From an uncultured Lachnospiraceae bacterium (GTDB taxonomy: Bacteria; Bacillota; Clostridia; Lachnospirales; Lachnospiraceae): a DNA stretch of 64,000 bases. The notes beneath the pieces were generated by a model. It worked only from the letters and a program-made list of their open reading frames with translations. It made no database searches and was not told where the DNA came from. Positions 9,709 through 18,291 of this stretch are shown here, piece by piece. The stretch lies in contig CAKRFU010000011.1 of assembly GCA_934320845.1 (NCBI GenBank), positions 33,595 through 97,594 of the forward strand, in the 5' to 3' direction. Position 1 is the stretch's first letter, and each line of letters begins with the position of its first letter. The position numbers and the translations under genes were made by a program.

Positions 9709-10389
9709 ATGCAACAAATTCTCATAATAGAAGATGACTTAAGCCTTAACAAAGGACTTTGCCAAGCTCTTAAATCAAGTGACAGACAGATTTTTTCGTG
9801 CACAAACCTGACACATGCAAGACAACAGCTTGCCTGCTTTAAGGCTTCGCTTATACTGCTTGACATCTCCCTGCCCGATGGAAATGGTCTTGATTTTCTC
9901 CCCGAATTAAAAGCTGATTTTCCGGACATTCCTGTCATTCTACTCACAGCCAATGATACTGACATAGATATTGTAAACGGTCTCGAACTTGGTGCTGATG
10001 ACTACATTACAAAACCTTTTTCCCTTGCCATTCTTCGTGCCAGGGTAAATACCCAGCTAAGAAAACACCCCTGCCATGATTCCAAAACTGATAGTTCAGT
10101 TATAACAATAGATAACTTTTCATTCGACTTTGTACATCTTAATTTTTTCGTTTCCGGTACACCCGTTGAATTAAGCAAAACAGAACAAAAACTCCTGTGT
10201 CTGCTTGTCGAAAACCGTGGACATGTCATGACCCGTGATATTCTTACCGACCGCATATGGACTGATGGCGGCGATTATGTAGACAACAATGCTCTTTCCG
10301 TGGTAATCAAAAGATTACGTGACAAACTCGGTGCTTCTGATTACATACATACCATTTACGGAATTGGATATAAATGGGACAAAAAATAA
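9709..10389 (+). CDS. OmpR/PhoB-family response regulator
   Basis: 226 residues. The receiver domain (1-~115) has the acidic pair at E8/D9-D10, phospho-acceptor D52 in LILLDISLP, the switch Thr in LLTAND and the conserved Lys in YITKPFS. A winged-helix DNA-binding domain follows (~130-226), ending GIGYKWDKK. The ribosome site is a modest GGGGA. First gene of a plus-strand unit with a histidine kinase and an ABC transporter, an arrangement typical of antimicrobial-peptide sensing and detoxification modules; the actual signal is not known. Confidence 0.92.
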   Translation: MQQILIIEDDLSLNKGLCQALKSSDRQIFSCTNLTHARQQLACFKASLILLDISLPDGNGLDFLPELKADFPDIPVILLTANDTDIDIVNGLELGADDYITKPFSLAILRARVNTQLRKHPCHDSKTDSSVITIDNFSFDFVHLNFFVSGTPVELSKTEQKLLCLLVENRGHVMTRDILTDRIWTDGGDYVDNNALSVVIKRLRDKLGASDYIHTIYGIGYKWDKK

Positions 10390-10492
10390 AACACGGATTA
10401 TTCTAATTACAAAACATTTATAACATACAAAACATCTGACCATAGTTCAATGTATCATTGATAAAATACACTAATACAACGAAAGGAATCCT

Positions 10493-11398
10493 ATGATTAA
10501 AGATTTTATTATATTGGCTCAACTTATAATTATTTTATTTTGCATAACTGCAATGTTTATAAACAGACATAAAACCGACAATCTTCTTTCTTCCCTTGAA
10601 AACATGATAGATACCGCACTAAACGGTAAATTTATCGAAAATAGTTTTGATGAAAGCCGTCTCTCTGCACTTGAGACAAAATTTGCACAATACCTTTCCG
10701 GCTCTGCTCTCTCAACGCAAAATATTAAACAGGAAAAAGACAGCATCAAAACTCTTATCGCCGATATTTCACATCAGACAAAAACACCTATTGCAAACAT
10801 ACTTCTCTACTGTGAACTCCTTTTAGAAGATGAATTTTCCGAAAATTTAAAAAATAATCTTACTGCACTTTATTCACAAACCCAAAAACTGCGTTTTCTG
10901 ATTGATTCTCTTATAAAACTGTCGCGGCTTGAAACCGGGATTATATCCCTTTCTCCTAAAATACAAAATCTGCAGCCATTACTTGATAAAGTCTTTATTC
11001 AATATAAACAAAAAGCTGAAGCAAAGGGTTTATACATAAAAAACACCAAAACTTCTGCTACAGCACTGTTTGATGCCAAATGGACGCTCGAAGCCTTGTG
11101 CAATATAGTTGATAATGCTGTCAAATACACATCCTCCGGCGGAATTTCAATTGATGTCATAGTATATGAATTTTTCGTCCGCATTGATATTTCTGATACC
11201 GGTATAGGCATTTCCAAACATGACTATTCAAAGATTTTTTCAAGATTTTACCGTTGCGAAAATGTCAATACTACAGAAGGCGTAGGAATCGGTCTTTATC
11301 TCGCAAGGAAAATAATTTCCGGTGAAAATGGATATATCAAAGCTGCTTCTTCATGCGGTCAGGGCTCTACTTTTTCTGTATTTCTTTCAAAACTGTAA
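10493..11398 (+). CDS. Sensor histidine kinase
   Basis: 301 residues. A single N-terminal membrane segment (~5-23) with practically no extracellular part suggests that it does not bind a ligand outside the cell by itself. The H-box has His94 in DISHQTKTP; the N-box is NIVDNAVKYT, followed by DTGIGI and EGVGIGLYLARKI (G1/G2 ATP-lid boxes). Ribosome site AAAGGA. By analogy with Bce/Vnc-type systems, such short kinases take their signal from the neighbouring ABC transporter, here encoded just downstream; that link is inference. Confidence 0.9.
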   Translation: MIKDFIILAQLIIILFCITAMFINRHKTDNLLSSLENMIDTALNGKFIENSFDESRLSALETKFAQYLSGSALSTQNIKQEKDSIKTLIADISHQTKTPIANILLYCELLLEDEFSENLKNNLTALYSQTQKLRFLIDSLIKLSRLETGIISLSPKIQNLQPLLDKVFIQYKQKAEAKGLYIKNTKTSATALFDAKWTLEALCNIVDNAVKYTSSGGISIDVIVYEFFVRIDISDTGIGISKHDYSKIFSRFYRCENVNTTEGVGIGLYLARKIISGENGYIKAASSCGQGSTFSVFLSKL

Positions 11399-11516
11399 GA
11401 TTTCACTTTACCTCTTGAAAGATTCTAGAAAGTTTTATATGCGATACTTTTTTCTGGACAATAATAAATTTTAGATTGGGGCATTTTAGTATAAAATTAT
11501 TTTATTTCTAAATATC

Positions 11517-11581
11517 TGTGTCTGTGCACACCTGACACAATTTTTATATGCACCCATAACGTGTGCAGAAATGAGGATTAT
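11517..11581 (+). promoter_or_regulatory. Two-block conserved leader element, copy A
   Basis: Block 1 (11517-11539) and block 2 (11561-11581), 21 nt apart, upstream of the ABC ATPase start at 11583. Read in gene orientation, block 1 matches the copy at 27319-27297 (minus strand) at 22 of 23 bases and block 2 matches 27276-27256 at all 21. Block 2 contains the ribosome site (ATGAGGAT). GCACAC in block 1 can pair with GTGTGC in block 2, which would put the ribosome site next to a helix. The 5' part is a near-dyad (TGTGTC ... GACACA). Riboswitch-like leader or operator; unresolved. Confidence 0.6.
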
Positions 11582-11582
11582 T

Positions 11583-12254
11583 ATGACAATACTTAAAACA
11601 GAAAATCTTACGAAAACATATGGCTCCGGCGAAAATACCGTACATGCACTGCAAAACGTAAATCTTTCTATCGAAAACGGTGAATTTGCCGCCATTGTAG
11701 GCACATCCGGCAGTGGCAAATCAACTCTTCTTCATATGCTTGGAGGACTTGACACTCCGACATCCGGCAACGTAACTGTTGACGGCAAAGACATATTTTC
11801 ATTAAACGATGAAGAACTTACTATTTTCCGCAGAAGAAAAATAGGTTTCATTTTTCAGGCATATAATCTCGTGCCTGTTTTAAATCTCTATGAAAATATT
11901 GTACTTCCCCTTGAACTTGACGGAAGAAAAATTGATAAAAGTTTTATAACACAGATAACAGATACCTTAGGTTTATCAAAAAGACTTAATTCTCTCCCAA
12001 ACCAGCTTTCCGGCGGTCAGCAACAGCGTGTTGCCATCGCAAGAGCCTTAGCATCCGCTCCGGCAATAATACTTGCGGATGAGCCAACCGGAAATCTCGA
12101 TTCAAAAACAAGCCAGGACGTTCTAAGTCTGCTAAAAGTTTCATGCAAAAAGTTTTCCCAGACAATGGTAATGATAACCCACAACGAAGAAATAGCACAG
12201 ACAGCAGACCGTATAATCCATATTGAAGACGGTCATGTAATAACTAAAGATTAG
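11583..12254 (+). CDS. ABC transporter ATP-binding protein, MacB/LolD type
   Basis: 223 residues. Walker A GTSGSGKST, Q-loop FIFQAYNLVPVL, signature LSGGQQQRVAIARAL, Walker B IILADEPTGNLD, H-loop MITHNEE. The start at 11583 was chosen because GAGGA precedes it with good spacing; an in-frame ATG at 11571 lies inside the ribosome-site region. It lies 12 bp before the permease gene, its evident partner. It energises an export or mechanotransmission complex at the membrane rather than classic substrate uptake, judging from the FtsX-type permease. Confidence 0.95.
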   Translation: MTILKTENLTKTYGSGENTVHALQNVNLSIENGEFAAIVGTSGSGKSTLLHMLGGLDTPTSGNVTVDGKDIFSLNDEELTIFRRRKIGFIFQAYNLVPVLNLYENIVLPLELDGRKIDKSFITQITDTLGLSKRLNSLPNQLSGGQQQRVAIARALASAPAIILADEPTGNLDSKTSQDVLSLLKVSCKKFSQTMVMITHNEEIAQTADRIIHIEDGHVITKD

Positions 12255-12266
12255 GAGGACAAACTC

Positions 12267-14921
12267 ATGAATGTAAAAAATAAAAAATGTATCTTCCGTT
12301 TGAGTTACCGTTCTCTGCGTGCTGCAAAAAAGAGAAATATAATAGCTGTTATCGCAATTATACTTACCACTACCCTGTTTACATCACTTTTCACGATAGC
12401 ACTTTCACTAAATGACAGTTATCAAACTTACTCATTCCGTCAGATGGGTGGTTATTCACACGGGACATTTAAAGATGTAACTTACGAACAGGCAGACAAA
12501 CTTATCACCCATTCAAAAATAAAAGCTTACGGTAAACGAACTTGCATTGGTTCTATAAAATCAGATTATTTTGGACAGATTTCAGGCGAAGTCAGTTATA
12601 TGGATGAAAACTGCTCAAAATGGAGTTATGCAACACCAACAACAGGCAGAAATCCGGAAAACTCCGATGAAATAGCAATGGATACTACGGCTTTAAAGCT
12701 CCTCGGTGCCAAAGCAAAACTTGGAACAAAGATAAAACTTACCTATACAGTACGTGACAATAAAAGTAAAACATTTGAAAAAACGGACTATTTCAAACTT
12801 ACAGGTTATTACGACTATAATAGTTTAATGCCGGTTCACTATATCAATGTTTCAAAAAAATATACTGAAAATATTATCAAAGAAGCCAAAAACAATGGAC
12901 TTGATGATTTTCGGACAGACTTAAATGTTATGCTTAAATCAAGCCATAATATCGAAAAACAAATGGAACAGATTGATAAAGACTTCGGGTATGACTGGCA
13001 GACACGAGACGAAAAAAACAGTGTGCGTATCGGTGTAAACTGGGGCTACACCTCTGAAAAAGTTGCAGAAAACACAGACCCCTTAACGCTTGTCGGAATT
13101 GTTGCTTTCCTTATACTTGTCATATTTACCGGATACCTTATCATCTACAATATTTTTCAGATCTCAGTAACAAATGACATACATTTTTACGGTCTTATAA
13201 AGACAATCGGTGTCACTCCACATCAGCTTCGCAGGATAATCTATATCCATGCATTGCTTCTTTGTGCAATAGGTATTCCAATCGGACTATTTATAGGATA
13301 TTTCAGCGGTGTTACTCTGTTTCCTACCATAATCTCACAGACTACGATTGGTACAGAAAGCACCTCTATAAGCATATCCCCGCTTATTTTTGTGATATCA
13401 ATACTTTTTTCACTATTAACCGTGCTTATGTCATGTCTGCGTCCGGGATTTATCGCCTCTAAGATTTCCCCTGTTGAAGCGTTAAAATATACGGACAATT
13501 CAAACACAAAAAAGAAGAAAAAACATACCCGAGGTGCAAAAGTTTACCAGATGGCATTTACAAATCTTGGCAGGAACAAGCTGAGCACTTTCCTTGTTGT
13601 CATATCCCTTTCACTCTCCGTAGTGCTTCTAAATACATTGTTTTTCTTTGTAAATGGAATTGATATGAACAGATTTGTTTCACGGAGTGTATGCTCTGAT
13701 TTCATTGTAAGTACAAAAAGCTATTTCCGATATGAAATTGACGGTGAACACTGTATCTCAGACAAGGATATTCGCCGTATCACTGCAAATACAGATAACA
13801 AATTAACCGGATGTGGATATTTCCTGCCTTCCACTGATGTGGTAGGATGGGTTGATAAAAAGACCTATATAAATATGTGTAAAGGCACTTTCAGTCAAAA
13901 AGAATTACAACAAAACCTCAATTCAATAAGAAAAAAGAGAGATAAAGTTGCATCCGATCCACTTATTGAGGGAATTGATATAAAACTTTTAAATAAAGTT
14001 AAAGTCTTTTCTGGCAGCATTTCTCCACTTAAAGACAAAAAACAGCACAATATAGCTATAAGTGTAATGACTGATGATTACGGTAATCCACAAAACATGG
14101 GAATATACCCAAAAGTCGGCGATAAGTTCACAATGTCATATATTGATGATGCTTATTTTATTGATAATCGGACAGGCAAAAAAGTAACCGATGACACCCC
14201 CGAAAAATATATGGAATACTACATAGCCAAAGAACATGAAGTCACATATACGGTATGTGCACTTGTGAATGTTCCATATTCAATGGGATTTCGATACGGT
14301 TCTGTAACCGGATATAATGTGGTAATGTCAACCGACAGCCTGAAAAATGATAGCAGGCAAAAAATTTCACCATTATTTTATATGTTAGACTCTAAAAACA
14401 AAAAAGCTGAGATACGGACTGAGAACTACCTTAAAAATATAACTTCCGCACCTTCATCTTCACTTTCCTTTGAAAGTAAAGCTAAGGTTCGTCAGGAATT
14501 TGACAGTTTTAAAAATATATTTATATTGCTTGGCGGTCTGCTGTGTGCAGTTATAGGGATTATCGGAATACTTAATTTTGTCAATGCCGTCCTCACAGGA
14601 ATCATGTCAAGAAAACATGAATTTGCAATGCTTAAATCCATAGGTATGACAAACAGACAGCTTCGCAGAATGCTTATATATGAAAGTTTATTCTATAGCG
14701 TAAGTTCATCCGTCGTATCACTCATTACTTCGGTAATATTTGTCGTACTCACTAAAAGACTGTTTGAAAATATTTTCTGGTTCTTCAACGGACATTTTGT
14801 AATACTTCCTGTATTGCTTGTCGCTCTGGTATTTATCATACTTAGCTGTATTATTCCGATGTTGATGTATGGAAATACCGAAAAACAAAGTGTTGTAGAT
14901 ACTTTAAGAGATTTTGTTTAA
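12267..14921 (+). CDS. ABC transporter permease with two FtsX/MacB-type membrane domains
   Basis: 884 residues. An N-terminal membrane helix (~30-50) is followed by a large extracytoplasmic domain, a three-helix FtsX block (~270-390, ending FIASKISPVEALKYT), a second membrane-anchored extracytoplasmic domain (~430-750) and a second three-helix block (~760-875; MSRKHEFAMLKSIGMTNRQL is the typical coupling motif). This duplicated layout is that of lantibiotic/bacitracin-resistance and Vex-like exporters. Strong AGGAGG ribosome site. A strong terminator follows at 14992. The substrate cannot be read from the sequence. Confidence 0.92.
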   Translation: MNVKNKKCIFRLSYRSLRAAKKRNIIAVIAIILTTTLFTSLFTIALSLNDSYQTYSFRQMGGYSHGTFKDVTYEQADKLITHSKIKAYGKRTCIGSIKSDYFGQISGEVSYMDENCSKWSYATPTTGRNPENSDEIAMDTTALKLLGAKAKLGTKIKLTYTVRDNKSKTFEKTDYFKLTGYYDYNSLMPVHYINVSKKYTENIIKEAKNNGLDDFRTDLNVMLKSSHNIEKQMEQIDKDFGYDWQTRDEKNSVRIGVNWGYTSEKVAENTDPLTLVGIVAFLILVIFTGYLIIYNIFQISVTNDIHFYGLIKTIGVTPHQLRRIIYIHALLLCAIGIPIGLFIGYFSGVTLFPTIISQTTIGTESTSISISPLIFVISILFSLLTVLMSCLRPGFIASKISPVEALKYTDNSNTKKKKKHTRGAKVYQMAFTNLGRNKLSTFLVVISLSLSVVLLNTLFFFVNGIDMNRFVSRSVCSDFIVSTKSYFRYEIDGEHCISDKDIRRITANTDNKLTGCGYFLPSTDVVGWVDKKTYINMCKGTFSQKELQQNLNSIRKKRDKVASDPLIEGIDIKLLNKVKVFSGSISPLKDKKQHNIAISVMTDDYGNPQNMGIYPKVGDKFTMSYIDDAYFIDNRTGKKVTDDTPEKYMEYYIAKEHEVTYTVCALVNVPYSMGFRYGSVTGYNVVMSTDSLKNDSRQKISPLFYMLDSKNKKAEIRTENYLKNITSAPSSSLSFESKAKVRQEFDSFKNIFILLGGLLCAVIGIIGILNFVNAVLTGIMSRKHEFAMLKSIGMTNRQLRRMLIYESLFYSVSSSVVSLITSVIFVVLTKRLFENIFWFFNGHFVILPVLLVALVFIILSCIIPMLMYGNTEKQSVVDTLRDFV

Positions 14922-14991
14922 ACTGTCTATATGATTTTAGATAATATGTATTCTTATCATCTAAAGACAACGACAGGACTATAATTTTTCT

Positions 14992-15061
14992 CTATGCTCT
15001 ATTCTAAGTAATAAGTGGCTGCTGTTTACTTATACGCTTAGAATGGAGCATAGTGTTTTTT
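14992..15061 (+). terminator. Terminator of two-component/ABC operon
   Basis: CTATGCTCTATTCTAAG (14992 on) pairs with the arm ending at 15053 over 17 positions (one G-U), with extra inner pairing of AATAAGT and ACTTATA. It is followed by TGTTTTTTATTT. No U-tract on the other strand. Confidence 0.88.
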
Positions 15062-15125
15062 ATTTACATAATAATATTTCTTTATTAAATATCTTTTGTA
15101 TAATCAAAAAGCATAACAAATTTAA

Positions 15126-16823
15126 TCAATCTGTTCCAATCAGCACCTCTTTCCCCTTGAAAGCAAATCCATAATGCCTTATATTTTCTTTCTTTACCCC
15201 TCTGCTTATAAGTTCTGCATCATAACCTTTTTCATTTATCTGCTTCAATGCTGCCGACAATGTGTCTTTTAATGTATCTTCTTTTCTGAAATTAAAAACT
15301 TTAAATTCTATTACTATCCCCGGATATTTCATATTGTTTTTTTGTATTGGTTCAAGCATTATATCATATCTGCCATATCCGCTTTCTCTGTTTGACTTTA
15401 TGATATAATTTTCTATTTGATCTATCATAAGTCCTAGAACAAGCCCATGGTAAAATTTCTCAGGTTCTTCATCAGACGGTCTTTTTCCTGTATCAAAGTA
15501 ACTCATCGTATTCTTTGTCACTTTTTCCATATATATATTCATACTTTCTATATCGCCCTTGAGTAACGCTTTAACAAATTCGTTATATGGAACATTCTCG
15601 CCTCCAAACCACTGTTCTATCATAGAACCAAACATACGCTCCACTTCAAAATTTGTAAGTTTTAAACCATAAACCTTTTTTTGTAGTCTGCCAACTTCGC
15701 AATATGTCTCTATCTTTAAATAACCACTTGCAAGAAGCAAACTCCAGACAGCATCACGATTTTTTCCAAGCTGCTCAAATACAATCTGCTCGTCAAGATT
15801 TTTTTCAACTACTTTCCCCGACATTAAAGTTTCCATAGTTTCTTTTATCTCCGCCGAACCTGTCCTTATCAGTTCATTAACAAGTCCATTTGAACTTGTA
15901 TCTGCCCAATAAGTATCAAACTTCCTTTTGTCCAAAAAATTTATTATTGACCATGGATTATATATATCACTCCTGCTTCCAAAAGTAAAACCGTCGTACC
16001 ATTCTTTTACTTCCAATTTTTTATCCAGCAGACCATACTCATTAAGTGCCAAAAAAACCTCATTTTCAGTAAATCCAAATGCTGTGGTATATTTTTCAGA
16101 TGTTGTTGTAACAATCTCCAGATTATTTAAATCTGAAAAAATACTTTCTTTGGACACCCTTGTTATTCCTGTCATTATTGCTCTCTCAATATATGGATTT
16201 GTCTTGAATGTAGTATTAAATAAACTTCTCATAAACGAGACTATTTTATCCCAAAATCCATTTACATATGCCTCCTGCATAGGTGTATCATATTCATCAA
16301 GCAAAATAATTGCTTTTTTTCCATAATAACGGCTCAGATAGCTACTTAAATCATTTATGGCACTTTGCACTGTAACATCTGACATATCATTTGATATATT
16401 TTTAATATTATTCCTTTCTTCATGTGTCAGACCGTCCCAATCTTTCAAAAATATAAATGATTGATATAAGTCACATACAATTTTTTTTATTCTTGCAATA
16501 GTATCTTCATAATTATTTTGTTTTACACCTGCAAAACTAAGAAAAATCACTGGGTATGTTCCCTGAAGCTTTCTATATTTTTCATAATTCCATATTTCAA
16601 GGCCTTTAAACAAATCACCTCTTTCTGCAAATTTATTTGAAAAGAAGCAATTTAACATATCCATATTCAATGTTTTTCCAAAACGACGTGGTCGGGTAAT
16701 CAATGTTACATCATCATTCTTCTCCCACCACTCTTTTATAAACATTGTCTTATCTATATAAAAACAATCGTTTACTCGAATACTTTCAAAGCTCTGTTTT
16801 CCTATACCTACTGTTTTAAACAT
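15126..16823 (-). CDS. AAA-ATPase-like / PD-(D/E)XK nuclease-like protein (DUF1703 family)
   Basis: 565 residues. An N-terminal AAA-ATPase-like domain carries the family's atypical P-loop RPRRFGKT (~44-51) and a Walker-B-like stretch AIILLDEYDTPM. The C-terminal PD-(D/E)XK region has GYGRYDIMLEP followed by IVIEFKVF (D...ExK). Such proteins are multicopy in Lachnospiraceae and Bacteroidetes and their role is not established; nuclease or defence functions are only guesses. Ribosome site GGAG before ATG. Monocistronic, no functional neighbours. A second copy at 46764-48565 is broken, and comparing the two exposes an inserted palindromic element there. Confidence 0.85.
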   Translation of the reverse strand: MFKTVGIGKQSFESIRVNDCFYIDKTMFIKEWWEKNDDVTLITRPRRFGKTLNMDMLNCFFSNKFAERGDLFKGLEIWNYEKYRKLQGTYPVIFLSFAGVKQNNYEDTIARIKKIVCDLYQSFIFLKDWDGLTHEERNNIKNISNDMSDVTVQSAINDLSSYLSRYYGKKAIILLDEYDTPMQEAYVNGFWDKIVSFMRSLFNTTFKTNPYIERAIMTGITRVSKESIFSDLNNLEIVTTTSEKYTTAFGFTENEVFLALNEYGLLDKKLEVKEWYDGFTFGSRSDIYNPWSIINFLDKRKFDTYWADTSSNGLVNELIRTGSAEIKETMETLMSGKVVEKNLDEQIVFEQLGKNRDAVWSLLLASGYLKIETYCEVGRLQKKVYGLKLTNFEVERMFGSMIEQWFGGENVPYNEFVKALLKGDIESMNIYMEKVTKNTMSYFDTGKRPSDEEPEKFYHGLVLGLMIDQIENYIIKSNRESGYGRYDIMLEPIQKNNMKYPGIVIEFKVFNFRKEDTLKDTLSAALKQINEKGYDAELISRGVKKENIRHYGFAFKGKEVLIGTD

Positions 16824-16975
16824 ATTTCGTCTCCATTTTCACAAAAACATATTCTATTTTTTTGATACAATTCTCATATCAACCACTATGTAAATGCTAT
16901 TACAATTTTAACATATATAGCCCCAAATCACAAATTTATTAACTCGAAATGAAAAGTTGGATATTATATAAATAA

Positions 16976-17012
16976 TAAAAAAAGAAAGAGATTAACCAAA
17001 TAACCTCTTTCT
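16976..17012 (-). terminator. rpsU terminator
   Basis: Minus strand AGAAAGAGGTTA and TAATCTCTTTCT form a 12-bp stem (one G-U) with a 6-nt loop, running into seven T. It lies 38 nt past the rpsU stop. Confidence 0.88.
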
Positions 17013-17049
17013 GATTTCAGGATTCGACACTCAAATCCCTTACATACGA

Positions 17050-17223
17050 TTAGTATTTGCGCTTACGAGCTGCCTCAGACTTCTTCTTACGACGAACGCT
17101 TGGCTTCTCATAATGCTCTCTTTTACGAATTTCCTGCTGGATACCAGCTTTAGCACAATTTCTTTTGAAACGACGTAAAGCGTTATCCAATGTCTCATTC
17201 TCTTTTACGATTACATTTGACAT
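17050..17223 (-). CDS. rpsU: 30S ribosomal protein S21
   Basis: 57 residues, read directly from the sequence: starts [19 protein letters not shown] and ends in the basic tail [14 protein letters not shown], characteristic of bacterial bS21 (needed for initiation at structured or weak ribosome sites). The start ATG is at 17223, preceded by purine-rich GGGAGG and AGGTG. It has its own promoter (17329-17356) and terminator (16976-17012), so it is a single-gene unit here rather than part of the rpsU-dnaG-rpoD operon seen elsewhere. Confidence 0.96.
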   Translation of the reverse strand: MSNVIVKENETLDNALRRFKRNCAKAGIQQEIRKREHYEKPSVRRKKKSEAARKRKY

Positions 17224-17328
17224 AGTCTCACACCTAACCTCCCTCCAGTTGTAGATTATGCATCAAATACACAAACAACTGTGTAGGGTATTTTTTCACA
17301 GAACCACAGTCCTGTACGCACAATAATT

Positions 17329-17356
17329 ATTATACCACAACTTTAGCATTAGTCAA
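17329..17356 (-). promoter_or_regulatory. rpsU promoter
   Basis: Minus strand TTGACT (17356-17351), 16-bp spacer, TATAAT (17334-17329), ~105 nt before the start codon. The leader holds no obvious terminator. Confidence 0.75.
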
Positions 17357-17391
17357 CAGCTTTTTTGTATTTTTTAACATTATTTTTTTCC

Positions 17392-18192
17392 TCAGATTTT
17401 CCTACTGCACAATCTGCAGATACACTCTTTCACCTCTTTAGAAGGTGTTTTCGATTCACATATCTTTCTAACTGCTTTTTTATATGAAACGTCATCAATT
17501 TTCAACTTTTCTTTATCTGTCAAATAATTCCATACAGCCTTCGGATATGTGACAAACAATTCTGCAATAAGCCAGCCTGCTGCCATCTGGGTATAATACC
17601 CGTTTTCAGAGAAATCTCTGTCAACAAGCTGAAGTATTTTGTCTGTATATCTGCCCTTTTCAATATCTCTTTTATCTTCACAAGATATATCACAAACTTC
17701 AACATTCCTCTTTCTGGCAGTCTTTTTTCCTGCCATATCCACCTTTACATAATGATTAAGCAGCAGGATAAGTCCGGCTCTTGCCTCATATTCTTTTTTT
17801 GACTTTACCATCTTCTCTATTTCAGCAATAAAATCATCCCCATGCTTACCTGCTATTTTAAAAGCATTACAAAAACTGTCATTTATTGACCAGTTATCTA
17901 TATAAGGAACAAACTCTGCCAGTTTTTCTTGTGCAAGCTCAACATCATCTTCCTTTGATGTTGCCATTCCTATAATAAATCCACGAAGCATTGTTTCTTC
18001 AAAATAGACATCGCCTTCTTCAAGCATTTTCTGCCAGTCCGTATTTTCCTTTAAAATCTCTTTTGCATATTTTCTTATAACAGGTACTCTTACACCTAGC
18101 ATATTTTCGCATCCTGGAATAAGTGCACTTGAAAAATCTCTGTATTTTTCTTCTCTCATCGAGACAAGTTTATCCCGCACAGTTTTATTCAT
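17392..18192 (-). CDS. DNA alkylation repair protein, AlkD-like HEAT-repeat family
   Basis: 266 residues, nearly all alpha-helical. It has the family's N-terminal segment (RDKLVSMREEKYRDFSSALIPG), then GVRVPVIRKYAKEI, an early helix with the FEETMLRGFIIG element, NWSINDSFCNAFK (the aromatic and Asp positions of AlkD glycosylases) and MAAGWLIAELFVTYP near the C-terminus. Such proteins remove N3/N7-alkylated bases without base flipping. An internal stretch (KKTARKRNVEVCDISCEDKRDIEKG) appears longer than usual. The ribosome site is poor (GGGAA). It lies downstream of alaS but past its terminator. Confidence 0.85.
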   Translation of the reverse strand: MNKTVRDKLVSMREEKYRDFSSALIPGCENMLGVRVPVIRKYAKEILKENTDWQKMLEEGDVYFEETMLRGFIIGMATSKEDDVELAQEKLAEFVPYIDNWSINDSFCNAFKIAGKHGDDFIAEIEKMVKSKKEYEARAGLILLLNHYVKVDMAGKKTARKRNVEVCDISCEDKRDIEKGRYTDKILQLVDRDFSENGYYTQMAAGWLIAELFVTYPKAVWNYLTDKEKLKIDDVSYKKAVRKICESKTPSKEVKECICRLCSRKI

Positions 18193-18233
18193 ATTTTTCC
18201 CGCTCTCTCTTTCATTCTCTTACCGCCACGCAT

Positions 18234-18265
18234 AAGAAAAAGCCATCTTACGATGACTTTTTCTT
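18234..18265 (-). terminator. alaS terminator
   Basis: AAGAAAAAGTCATC and GATGGCTTTTTCTT (minus strand) form a 14-bp stem with one G-U and a GTAA tetraloop, ~27 nt past the alaS stop. The U-rich run is inside the 3' arm. Confidence 0.75.
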
Positions 18266-18291
18266 GTTGTCTGAATACTATAATATACATA

